Source of the DNA: Larix kaempferi
Taxonomy: Eukaryota > Streptophyta > Pinopsida > Pinales > Pinaceae
NCBI GenBank assembly: GCA_027924585.1
Contig: BSBM01001067.1
Location: forward strand, 1,738,001-1,802,000
Direction of reading: 5' to 3'
Length of the DNA: 64,000 nucleotides
Shown piece by piece: positions 22,873 through 33,751 of the stretch (position 1 is the first letter of the stretch; each line of letters opens with the position of its first letter). The position numbers and the translations under genes are program-made. The notes beneath the pieces were generated by a model that had not been told where the DNA came from, searched no databases, and saw nothing but the letters and a program-made list of their open reading frames with translations.

Positions 22873-24475
22873 TCTTAAACTATTTAACTACTGCTTGCTG
22901 CTCGAATTTTTGGTTCAGGACCCTTTCTTGAACTTTGTATGAGGCTGCTCGAACTCCTTCCTGCTACCTAAAACATTTTGGTCACTTCCTGAGGTTTGTT
23001 CTAGACTGCCCTGACCTCTCTACAATGTTGGTTATGTGTTATATTCTTTGAATATGTACATGTGTGGGGGGGGGTGTGTCTGACGATCCCCACCCATCTA
23101 GTGCTCTGTCGTATACGTCGGATGTTGTGTGTGGTGTTGGCTCAGGGGGGGTTATAGAGGGGGGGCATGCCAATGCCCTCCCCCTTCTGTGATGCATACA
23201 TCGGAAATGGGAATTAACCCATTATCGATACGAGCCGAAGGCAAGTCATGAGCGCAACGAGTCCGAAAAAATTTGGGTTATTTTTGGGGTTTTTCTAAAA
23301 ACATGTAATTTAATCCTAGTTAAGGGATTGGGGTCTATTATTAATACAGGTTAATGGATTAGGGTTTTGGATGCCGCAAAATACCTACATATTGTATTGT
23401 GAGTGGTTAATAATCATAATGCAAATGTAAGAGGTGTGGCCCTAACTTTTGTTGGTTTTCTTGATTAAGGGTTTTTCAAGGTAAATCTTTGTGTGTTATG
23501 TGTGAATGTTGTGGTGTAATCTCTATTTTGATTAAAAGAATCTGTATGCTTTGTTTCTCTACATAGGTTTAAAACTTACATACAGTTGCTTGGAACCTTT
23601 ATAGGCCTACCCGATCCCTTTACGTGGTTGCCCGAATTTTGTTCAGGGTAGCCCAAAAACTACCCTAGGATGCCCTTCTTACATGGGAACTCTATTGAGA
23701 TGTTCCATTTTTCACAACCCTGTTGGTCGGCTGTCATCTCTATTGGAGGTTGTTGGTTTTGTAGCTCGTGCCCTATAGACAGCTATTGGTTTGGCAGCCC
23801 TTGCCTTGTTACCGGATATTGCTTTCATGTCTGTCGATTCATTCTTGTCTGTTGATCGAGCATCTGTTGTTGTATAAGCAAATCATTTATCTGCTGGCAT
23901 GCCTACCTCTATTTGACCTAGGCAGGAATCCTTTTAGCACTCCCGTTATAGCTTGTAGCCCACAGCTCCACCAAATCCTCCACTTCTACTTATTGTTGGG
24001 CCCTGCGCCCTCACCTGCTACCAGGTCAGACCCTTATCGACTCCTCTTTTGTATCCAAATCCTCATCTACACAACTAATTTTCACAACCTAAGTCACTAT
24101 TATCTGTTGGCTCAGACTTGTATTCCACCACCTCAACCATTGTAAACTCTTTCCGACTACCAGTTGTCACTCCTCTTGTTGGTGTACTGCACTCCCATCC
24201 TTCCACCTTCCATGTAGCTCCCTGTGTGCAGCTCCAGCCTGAGCCCAATCCATTTTTTTATAACCACCATGCATCCAAATCTCAAATTGATCTTCCCTCA
24301 TTCTATCAGCAACTGTAGCATAGCTCACAACATCATTGTACAGGTTCGTACACTGCTGTACGTCAACTTTACGGTGGTTGTACATCTCTTTTTATTTATT
24401 TATTATTTTTTTGTAAATGTTTCCAAACGATGATTTATTCTAAGAGAAGAACTCCTCTACAAGAAAAACCAAATT
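22873..24475 (-). other. Long leader or insertion between Copia primer site and gag
   Basis: 1.6 kb without a supported gene. It contains G-runs near 23066-23075 and 23142-23166. It is much longer than a usual Copia leader, so another insertion may lie here, but I could not find its ends. Confidence 0.4.
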
Positions 24476-24486
24476 CTCTGATAGCA
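24476..24486 (-). promoter_or_regulatory. Primer-binding site, initiator tRNA-Met type
   Basis: On the minus strand TGCTATCAGAG, one base away from the canonical TGGTATCAGAG, immediately after the LTR end ...TTTAACA. This is the usual PBS of plant Copia elements. Confidence 0.8.
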
Positions 24487-25163
24487 TGTTAAATTCTAAA
24501 CCACATATTTTATATTTTGTTCCAATAATTGTTAAGTTATGAAAATAAATACGCTAGATTTATTAACAATTACGCAGTGGAATTAAACAGAAAATCACAC
24601 ACACATTTGAAACTTGTTTACCCTGGAAAACCTCACATGGGGAAAAACCGACAAATCGTGATTTTATTAAGGATAAAATATTGGGCTTTCGTCCTAGGAA
24701 AATGGCCCACTAAGGAATTACAAAACAATGAATAGCCTATCCTACTAAACCTCAAGATTAGTCCTTCGAGCTTGTTGGTTGGATGCTATCTCCCTTACTG
24801 CCCCTTTGTACCTTTCCTCTGACCATGCTCTTCCACCTGCACACTTGGATGAAAGTCCTTATCCAACCAATCAATGATATCTCACTCACTTTGTGTGGCT
24901 ATTGTGTGTCTCCCCCTCTCCTTAGTATTCGTTTTATAACATATCATTGACCAAAACTGTAACTCTAGATCTTCAAAGTGGTCGATGATTGAAATTAGAT
25001 CTCAAGCCTCACTTAAGATCAACAGTTGTGACTTAATATTAAGTTCACTTTTAGGCATTAGCCAACATTAATTTAATTAATGTGATTTTCCTAAGTTAGA
25101 TGTAGGAAATAGATACAAAAGTCACTTGCTTCTCAAGAAAGTACCTAGAGAGGTGTGTTAACA
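24487..25163 (-). mobile_element. Copia LTR
   Basis: On the minus strand it starts TGTTAACACACCTC (25163) and ends AATTTAACA (24487), next to the PBS. Inside are a TATAAAAC promoter-like box (around 24935), an AATAAA-type signal, and the GGTTTTTCCCC...GGTTTTCC region typical of plant Copia LTRs. The start is inferred from the TGTTAA ends; no second LTR was found. Confidence 0.7.
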
Positions 25164-28100
25164 CCTAAAAGTTGCACACATGCAACATTTCAGGGATTCA
25201 TCCAGTAAAGTGTGATCAACATAAAAAAATGCATCTCACCACATGCATCGTCAATAGATCCAAAACAAAACATGAGTCCACAAGTTCCAAGAAACAGTCA
25301 AAACAAAGGGTAGCGCGGGTATTAGAAATTTGACCCTCGCTATAGCATAGGTTACTTAAACAATTCCCATGCTACATTCGCCCAGCTTTTCCTTTGATAG
25401 CTACGCTACTGTCAAAATGGCAGGACCAATCATGCCCATCGATGCATTTATGACTCAATCCTCCCCAAGGATCAAAATTCGGCTCCTCACACACTTCGGA
25501 GCATTAATCATCCCCCCTTGTGTACCTTGGAACTAGTTCATGAAGGAGGAGAGTTCACATTTGGATCTAGTTGTTTGATGGACACCTCTTGGCCTATAAA
25601 AGAAATACATTGGAATGCATTTTGTAGAGCAAAATTAGAGCAAGGTTATGCTACTAGATTTGATTTGGAGCTTCCTCATAGCCCACCATTTCCTACCATT
25701 GTGAGCATCTCAAAGATTGCTTACCACCTACCATCAAGGGGCAAGTGTTTCTCTCCATTGTTTGTCCACCTACTTAGCATTTAGTTTGGACAAGAAAGGC
25801 CTCCCTAAGGTAGATTGTTGGATTCCCTTGAAGCCTTCACCTCGCAGGTGTTGTACAACTATTACATTGGGAAATACAAGAGTGGTTTAGCATATCTTTG
25901 GTTGTTGTTGAAGTTTGCATTCTCCCCCCATCTCTCTCATTTTGTTTTTATTAATATTTCATGTTTGAATGTGAACTACACTAAAAGTCTATTGCAAAAT
26001 CACTTGGAGGAATACCACCAACCATCAAAAGGGGCTCCAAGGACTGAGGCCTTGCAACAACCTACAAGGATTATCCCCTCACCAAGTGGAAGAGTGCATT
26101 GTGCAATTTTTTCCATAATTGTTCTAATCGTGACCATACTTATTTTGGTTCATTTCTTTTTAAACTAGGTTGTTTTATGCTAAGTAGCTAATTCTGGGTA
26201 TTTGTCACTTGTAGGGGATTAGGTATTTCACCTATTTCTTCTAGAATTTGGCCCCATCATGACCCCATTTATTTTTCCACAGTCATGCGGTTCCCAACGT
26301 CTCTACCACACTAATAGCACGGAATTGACTCGAACAGTCACACACAAAGCGCAGCTTACTAGTGTCAGACCCACACTACATCAGCCATCGCACTCACACG
26401 GAAGGTTCGTGTATTACACATTCTACGTCGCATTTTTTTTTGTATTAACCCATACGGTTTGTACAACAGATTCTGGTTTAGCTGCGCTACTGTTGTTTAT
26501 TTTCTTTTTATCTGCATAGCTTAGTTTGGCATCCCAATTGCTACTTACTAGTGAACTTAAATTAAGGCTAATTCACCCAATTACTTAATTTCTTAGTAAT
26601 TAGTGCACCTAGACCAATATTAGGAAGTAAAGAGTACATCTCTCTTGAAACTTACCTAGGTAACCACCTTTAAGGATTTCAATGGGCCCCATTGTTTTCA
26701 CTAGTATTCAAGACCATCTCTTGTTTATGCATCAAATCAGCATGTTGTTTTTAGTAATATTGCTAGTGTAGAAAACACTTTTTGCACACAAGCAAGGACC
26801 TAAAGACACTTGTCGCCCGAAGTATGCTCTTCACCTTGCACTTCATGTGAGATTGGTGAATTAGAAGAAGGGTGAGAAGTGTGAAATACCTCCATTTTAC
26901 ACTTGTCTATTTAGAATATTTTGATTTTGCAAAGCGTTGTGAGCATCTCTTAGAGTTATAAGTACACATTACTTGATATACTCTTTTAGTTAAATTGCCA
27001 ACAAAATCAATTTTTTTGCTTTTATCACATGTGTTTGCTCCACTAGCACACAATAAGAGGCCTAAAGATTCTTTCAATCCTGGTATGCTTTTCACCTCAC
27101 ACTTTATGTGAGCTTTGTGAATCAAAAAGGTAGGGATTGTGAAATACCCCTATTACACTCCATAAGTGAAACATTCAAACCCATTAAAATCAACATTTTA
27201 ATTGTCTTAACCAACAAAAATCCTCCATAAGAGGTCACACAAAAATATTTTATTTAGCTAGGATTGATTGGGGTAGGAATCCATTAATGCACACCAATCT
27301 AGTTTCATTAGCAATATTTTGAAACATAGCATTATTGTCTTTTACGGTACTTACAAAATCCTTCTATAAGCAAGTGCTAAAAGAAAACTCGGATCAGAAG
27401 TGTGCTGTAACAAAGGAGGTGAACGCCAAGGTATAACTACCATTCTCTCCCCTACAAGCCACTCAACTTTTTGTAGGGATATGACACTGTACCTTGCAAT
27501 CTGAACCATTGATCCACACTTGACATAAGGTATCTTAGTGGCCCAACTTAGGATATCACCAAGGAGCAATTGTGAATGCAATTGACTCCTGAATTTAGCT
27601 ATTGTCATTGGGAGGTGTTTCCAAGTCTTATTGATTGGATCATTGGCCCCATTGCTAGTAGAACTAGCTCTTTGTTACCTCCACTAGTCGATTAGTGAGT
27701 GGATACCATTATCACCATCAATTGTGCTTTTGGGAGTCCCAATTACATTTGAGTGGAAGGACGCTAGGTCTTCTAGTGAATTTACATTTATTTTCCTTTT
27801 TAACTACAATTTCACTAAAATTGTAATAAAAAGAACCTACATGTGGGGACTCATGCACTAAAACTGACATTGCACATTTCATTCACTTATTGCACCATTT
27901 TGCATCTGTTGTGGTTGGCATAAGTTTTGCATTTGTTCAATTGTGTTTATTCCACTGTCACTCTCATTTGACACAAATCCTTCACCATTAAGGAACCAAA
28001 AAACATCCTAAGATAGTCTCATAGACTACAAGGCCTATCCCCTCTCTCAAGGGGTGTTATTACACCTCCCCCTCATATTACATTCAGAGGGAATTCAAGC

Positions 28101-28292
28101 CGAGGTCATTCCCAGGCAGCATTAAAAGGATCATCTGGTCAAGGCCAGGCCTTGCTAGGTACACTTTCTCCCCTCAGAGAATCTATTAATTACACCACTT
28201 ATTCCCCCATCAGAAGTAGTACCCTGCTGGCTTCTCCCCAAGGAGATCCCTTGGATCGCTTTGAACCATCCTCTCTTATATGAGGTCATCTG
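25164..28292. other. No recognisable gene
   Basis: Three kilobases with only short open frames and no domain, apart from the tandem duplication at 26783-27157. The last part (28020-28292) resembles the leader that precedes gag in related elements, but no LTR or PBS could be placed for the copy starting at 28293. Confidence 0.45.
26783..27157. repeat. Diverged tandem duplication, about 260-bp period
   Basis: 26783-26903 and 27046-27157 align throughout. Shared landmarks are GCACACAA, CCTAAAGA, TATGCT.TTCACC, ATGTGAG.TT.GTGAAT and GTGAAATACC. Many substitutions, so old. Function unknown. Confidence 0.75.
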
Positions 28293-29023
28293 TTGTTTAC
28301 AACACCACCTGGGTCTCCCCCTCATGGAAATCACATCCCAAACATAATGGCAAGACTCGTCGTCCATACCTTACCATTTATGGCTAGTTTAGATCTACCT
28401 GATTTGGCCAAACCGACAAATGACCCCATTGCTCATGATGCGACATGGTTGGCTATTCCAGAAAAGCTTCCTTCCGATATTCCCAAATTCGAAGGAAAAT
28501 AGGGATATGATCCCAATAACCACATTATATCTTTCCACTTATGGTGTTCGTCTAACATCATAGTGGATGACCCTATGAGGGTTCGCCTATTCCAATGTAC
28601 TCTCACCAGAACAACAAATGGTACGTAAACCTAGAAAGTGGCATCCATTCCACATTTGCGACATCAGCCACTGCATTTCTTACATACTTTCAACTTCCAA
28701 TCCAACATAATCTAGGCCTCGAAATTCTCACCGAGTTTCATCAAAATACTTCCACACACATCACAAACCACATCCACGAGTGGCATAGATGTTGTACACT
28801 ATGAAAGATCGAAATACAACCTAACTTTTCATTGGATTGGTTTATAAAATCTCTCCAACCCTCCATAGATAAATATGTCTCCACCTCCATGCCACAAAGC
28901 GAGGAAGAGGATATTATGAAATCACAACATTTCTACCTCATATATGCACAGTCCAAATACCTTTACACAATCCTCCCTAATGCCCCGCGACATCGGTCGT
29001 TGGATCCTACACCTTCGGGCTAG
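28293..29023 (+). pseudogene. Ty3/gypsy gag, copy 1
   Basis: Related to the gag at 11201-12385 and 59665-61325. LPSDIPKFEGK is followed by an in-frame stop (28500-28502), then HLWCSSNIIVDD. After a frameshift near 28600 come KWYVNLESG, TYFQLPIQHNLGLEIL and THITNHIHEWHRC. A stop follows, then WFIKSLQPSIDKYVST. At least two stops and one frameshift break the capsid domain. Downstream, 29024-29495 is a Pro/Tyr-rich linker with more stops, leading into the zinc-knuckle segment. All parts share the plus strand and the order expected of gag-PR. Confidence 0.88.
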
Positions 29024-29495
29024 TCACATTCGGCCAATGGGATTATTGGGTCCATTTCCCATTTAGGAAAGGTTCCTACCACCACATCAGTACCATTTAA
29101 CATGGTACCATATTACCCATACATGCCACTTGTGTCGATACCCCCTACACCGATACCAACACCATTAGTTGGTCAATTATAATATGGACCATATAGTCCT
29201 ACCTACCCAAACGTTAGCCAAGCGATGACGGTTCCCACACTGCCAATGGTGCAAGTTGCTCCTACATCCACCTATTATGGACCGTAAATGACATGTATCC
29301 CACCGTGTGGATATAATCCGTATTACCCTTTCGGATGCCCAATTAGTCAGCAATCTCCTCCCCACATGGGGTTAATCTATTTCAACCTACTTGTGTTCAA
29401 CAAGCTCAACAATTTGAACAATTGAACACCACAAATCCCCAAAATCCATAGAATCGGGGGAAGAAGAAAGGTAAGAACAAGCAGAATCAGTAGCC

Positions 29496-29861
29496 ATGGC
29501 AAGGAGGAAATCCCCCCAGCAAAACCAAAACACGGGTGATTCAAATGGAGGGACTAGCAATACCCCCAAACAAGGGAAGAATCCTCCCTTGAGAACCAAT
29601 TCTTGTTGCTCCATTTGCGGCAATTATGGTCATTACACACATCATTGTCCTCTTATCCCCGACTACCAACAATTAGTGGAAGCTAAAAAGAAGATGGTGA
29701 CGAACCCTCCTCAGGAAACGAATCCTTCCCAACCACAAACAATAGTGTTACAACAACCCTTTGCCAATCAAGGGGCAGTTACACAAGAACAAGATCCTCT
29801 CCCACCCAATGACGACTCTTTCCAAAATATCTATATGATAGATATAAAACTTCAGACATGA
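29496..29861 (+). pseudogene. gag nucleocapsid segment with CCHC zinc knuckle, copy 1
   Basis: Contains CSICGNYGHYTHHC at 29607-29648, a perfect C-X2-C-X4-H-X4-C knuckle that in LTR elements binds genomic RNA during packaging. The preceding residues are basic and Gln/Asn-rich (ARRKSPQQNQN), also suited to RNA contact. Open for 121 codons, ending shortly before the protease reading starts at 29895. Confidence 0.85.
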
Positions 29862-29894
29862 GACAAGGGTTATGATTGGCCTTCCACTCCCCAA

Positions 29895-30698
29895 GTGGAA
29901 GACATTTATATTCCCTTGGGAGGCCCTCTTCCAATACCACGCCCGAATACCAAACAAATCCCATGGATTCCAAAAGCTCCACTAAGGCGTACCCCTAGTA
30001 ACCCCCACATGAAAGCTGCCCACAATTACAGTATTGTGGATGACTTGGCTCATTCCCCCACGACTATGTCCACATTAGAAGTTCTACAGTCTTTCCCAAC
30101 ACAAAGAAAGGAAATACTCAATGCACTTGGTGCTATCGACCCTTTTGACTCATACCTCATGACCTTTGATGTTGAAAAAGGTGATCTGCGACTACCATCA
30201 TCAGTCGCATTTCAAGTTCCAGTCACGGTTAAAAATGTCATGATCCATCATTGTATCATTGACGAAGGCACATCAACTTGTGTTATGTACGTAAAAGTAT
30301 GGAAACGATTAGGATCCCTCGACCTGGTCCCCTCATCTATCGCTCTTCGTGCATATGATTGGAGACCATCCCAACCAAGAGAATTGTACAAAAATGTCCC
30401 CATAGAGCTGGGGGGAAAGATGGTTATGATTGATATTGAAGTAATCGATGTTGATCTCGACTACAACATCCTCTTGGGGCATAGTTACATGTACGCCATG
30501 AAGGAGGCAACCTCCTCAGCATTTCATATCATGATGTTTCCCTTAAATGGGAAGATAATTACCCTCAACCAAATTAACTACTATCACCCTAATACCACAA
30601 GAAATCTCGACAACGTCCTACCAACTATATTGGGAAATGATCAACCATATGTTGGCATTGCCCCCAATATGTACAAGGACTCCAATTTGTTAGGATAA
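29895..30698 (+). pseudogene. Retropepsin-like protease region, copy 1 (D-E-G motif)
   Basis: The longest clean frame of this copy, 267 codons. After a Pro-rich linker comes VLQSFPTQRKEILNALG, then the protease core: VMIHHCIIDEGTSTCVM at the position of the catalytic D-T/S-G loop, and later LDYNILLGHSYMYAM, the hydrophobic-hydrophobic-Gly flap-side motif. Threonine/serine of the triad is replaced by glutamate (D-E-G). The relatives at 36785-37182 (D-E-G) and 53664-54080 (D-E-E) share the change. The fold would be the aspartic protease that matures gag-pol. Whether D-E-G is active is unknown. No stop in the domain. Confidence 0.75.
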
Positions 30699-30869
30699 TA
30701 TTTGGGACCAACACCAAAGATCCCTACATTTACCAATGGCCTAATATGCACAATTTTCACCATTGAAAAATGGATCCGCCTCCACATCAACAACGTCATC
30801 AACACCACCACTGAGTCATGGCATTGAACAAATGTTGAGTTCATTGGTACCATTTTTCAAATCCCATTC

Positions 30870-31960
30870 TTGTATCCTCCCACGGGTGTACAAGGGACGT
30901 CGATTATGGATCGATTAACTCTACCTAGGCTACCTTTGGGGATCCCGGTGCGGTACCTTACACCACCATTCCCAGAGATGGCTTCTATACCAGCCTCCCA
31001 TTATGAGTTTGTCCTTGTTTTGGCTACTACATCTACAAGTCCCGTAACACATTCAATTACGACAATCCAACCTATGACATCCGCAACTCCACCACAATCA
31101 GTTGTCACTAAGACCACCAATGGGGTCACCCAACAACCAAAGTTGAAAGGTACCCAATTACCCAACCCAACATCTAAATAAGTAAAAGCATAAAGTAGGG
31201 GGAATTAACCATCATGAGGTAAAAGCCCCAGTTATGATCAATACTCCCAATCAAAGGGTCACACCACCTTGTTCTCTTTGTGGGCAGCAAGGCCACGTAA
31301 CAAACATATGTACCACTCTACCATAGCTAAGGAATTTTCTTAACACCCCCGTTAGCATCACCCGTGCTCCATCAACGGTAAAAGGGGGAACACCTTCCTT
31401 TCCCACAACTAAGTCCAAAACATTGCATACGAATCACGCATGTTCCATATGTGCTCAGCATGGGCACTATATGCACCATTTCCATGAACTCCCTCGTTAC
31501 CAAGAGGCATTAGAAACACTTCGTCTCACTCAAGTAATAATTGAGGAACACCCATTCTTATACCAAGAAGTATCATCCATTAATGTGATCACCACATTGG
31601 TGGCACCATCAGTCACCCCTCCCACAGAAGTTGCGCCAACTGCAGAAAACATGGTAGAGCTTGTAATGTCGCAAGACCTGGCTTAACTTATGACAACTCC
31701 ATCACACAATGAATTCTCGTCATGTGTGAACTCCACCCATATGCTCCCTCCTAGAGCCATTGCATGCATAATGGATCAAATCAAAACTCAAGAATACCAA
31801 GAACGCTTTTATCCACATGTACCAAGACCTTACCGATTTTGTGGAGATACCACCCATTATTCCTTTTAGTGCCCCATTTTGCACGCTAAACAGAAAACGC
31901 ATCTTGAACAGATGAGAATGCAAGATCGATTATAAACACCCGGTTTAACCCTGCAAGCAT
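30870..31960 (+). pseudogene. Linker with three further zinc-knuckle-like motifs, copy 1
   Basis: Downstream of the protease region, several short frames carry knuckle motifs. CSLCGQQGHVTNIC at 31270-31311 is a complete CCHC. CSICAQHGHYMHHF at 31441-31482 has the last Cys replaced by Phe. FCGDTTHYSF followed by a stop and CP, at about 31834-31872, lacks the first Cys. Residues between them are Thr/Pro/Val-rich. With the knuckle at 29607 that makes four in one element. Stops and frameshifts separate the motifs, so only their remnants can be described. Confidence 0.6.
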
Positions 31961-32253
31961 CACCAACCGAGGAGGTAGTACCAACCTTCACAGACACCAT
32001 CAATTCCGAATCTCCTTTAGTTGGTGTCCTCACTTACAGTGATTCCTCATCTTCTGACTAAGACGTATACCACCTACAAGCATTCCCAAAAAATTCACAA
32101 CCAAAACAGGGGGTTTGTACCCCCCCAACACAAACAATACATCCAACACCAACCGTTGATATTCCTATTTTGTGCCAAAAAATTTACATTCGTTTCACAC
32201 TATCTCGAATTAAGTAAACTACCTCTCTTCTTCAAATGCAAATGGCCTCCCTA

Positions 32254-32640
32254 ATGGACATCTACATAGGTTATGCAAATGGTGCTAGTTGATGGTCCAA
32301 ACATCTAGCGTCCGCTGCTTGGGCTATATATTCCCCCTCCCATACACTTCACGACATCGACGAAGTATGCTTGGGGGCACTAACAGACAACCAAGCAAAG
32401 TGCGATGCCGTAATAGGTCTCTTAAGCAATGCCATACACCTATGAATTCACCATTTACAAGTACACATCAAATCCCAACTTATCGTATCATAATTGAATA
32501 ATATATTTTGGGTCCACAACTTGCTTTGCTTCCGAAATTTTTTGCGCATGCACCTTCTCATTTGACAGTTTGAAACCAAAACTTTCACACATATACCAAG
32601 AAACGCCAATTCATTCGTCAACTCCATCACCAATGTGGTA
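32254..32640 (+). pseudogene. Second RNase H-like domain, catalytic acids replaced, copy 1
   Basis: The frame from the ATG at 32254 shows the same block pattern as the intact-looking domain at 50455-50850: a GASxW start, WAIYSPSHTL, CLGALTDNQAKCDAVIGLLSNA and SQLIVS. All three visible catalytic acids differ: the first Asp is Asn (GYANGAS), the Glu is Lys (NQAKCDAV) and the Asp before SQL is Lys. Three in-frame stops occur. It follows the protease/knuckle region directly; no RT, first RNase H or integrase lies between them. Confidence 0.65.
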
Positions 32641-32748
32641 TTGAACTGGCACCTAGTAAATCACCCATCTGCATAACCCTGTATGCTAATAATACATAAA
32701 AATTCTATGTGTTTCACCTACGACTACACATACATATATCTCATCATT

Positions 32749-33734
32749 TGTTACACCTAAATCTCGTCATCATGAGACCCATGTCCACTCAATGCCTTGA
32801 TCCCTAAATTATTCCTGATCAAGTAATCATTTAGAGCAAGTTTTTGACCTTTGTCCATCATTTCTAGTTGGGTCGGCACAGGTTTCCTTCTAGCAAGTAG
32901 CACCCAACTAGGTCAAGTGCAGGTTGTATTCTAATAGGCTGCACTGCTAACTCAGGTTGCCTTTGTGCAGCCTGCATTTTCCCCTCTCAGGCGTAGGTTT
33001 CCCTCATGCATCTTGCGCTAGAGTTGGTTAAATTGGATAAAGGTAGCTTTCGAGCGAATTCTAGAAGGTGGATGAGGTGGATCTCTATCCCTAACTCCTA
33101 GGTGAGTTGCCCTACGGTTCCCTAACCTCAAGGGAGGATCCCTAAGTCCTCTTCCCATGATCATCAACCTACTCTATCCACTTGATCTTATAAATAAAAA
33201 CCTCCTCTTCATTCCAAAGGGAGAAAGTCTATATCACTTACATGCTGGTGGAATTAACCTAGGAGATCCCTATCCATCTCTTGGGTGGCAAACATTTCCT
33301 TTGGAGGCATTGGCTTGGATTGTTGGAGGAAGATTGCAGCATTAAGGCTTGGGTTGTAATCCTTACTCTACTATGTATTTCTCACTCTTTTTACAATAAT
33401 ATAATCTCTTTCCATAAATGTCTTTCTATTGATGATGTTTATAGTTCACTTCCTTAACTATTTACTTGGATCAATTAGTGTTTAGATGTACTATTATTAC
33501 TTGTTTTGTCTCTATGTACTTTGACAGGTCTTGCAGCTACGAATCTGACGACCACGACATTTGGAGCAATAAAGAGGAGAAAGATCTAGGAATATGAAGG
33601 TAAGACATCTAATTACCTTGATCTCTAATTTGATCTAGGAAAGTAGTTTTATGCTATGTTCTCATTTGTTCTAGATCCACTTGGACTAGGGAGATCATGC
33701 TTGCGTTCGCTAGAGTAGATTGTTCGATAAGATA
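32749..33734 (+). mobile_element. 5' LTR of copy 2
   Basis: Starts TGTTACACCTAAATCTC, repeated at 42442 (3' LTR) and, inverted, at 46651 (LTR of the large minus element). It aligns along its whole length with the 45677-46651 LTR. TATAAATA lies at 33189-33196. The end near 33734 is inferred from that alignment and from the PBS at 33737; the expected terminal CA has decayed. Confidence 0.85.
33189..33196 (+). promoter_or_regulatory. TATA box in 5' LTR of copy 2
   Basis: TATAAATA about 440 bases into the LTR. The homologous place in the minus-element LTR has TATATATA (around 46200). Confidence 0.65.
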
Positions 33735-33736
33735 TC

Positions 33737-33751
33737 TGGTGACTCCACTGG
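33737..33751 (+). promoter_or_regulatory. Primer-binding site of copy 2
   Basis: TGGTGACTCCACTGG directly after the LTR, the same type as at 14137-14160. Confidence 0.75.
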
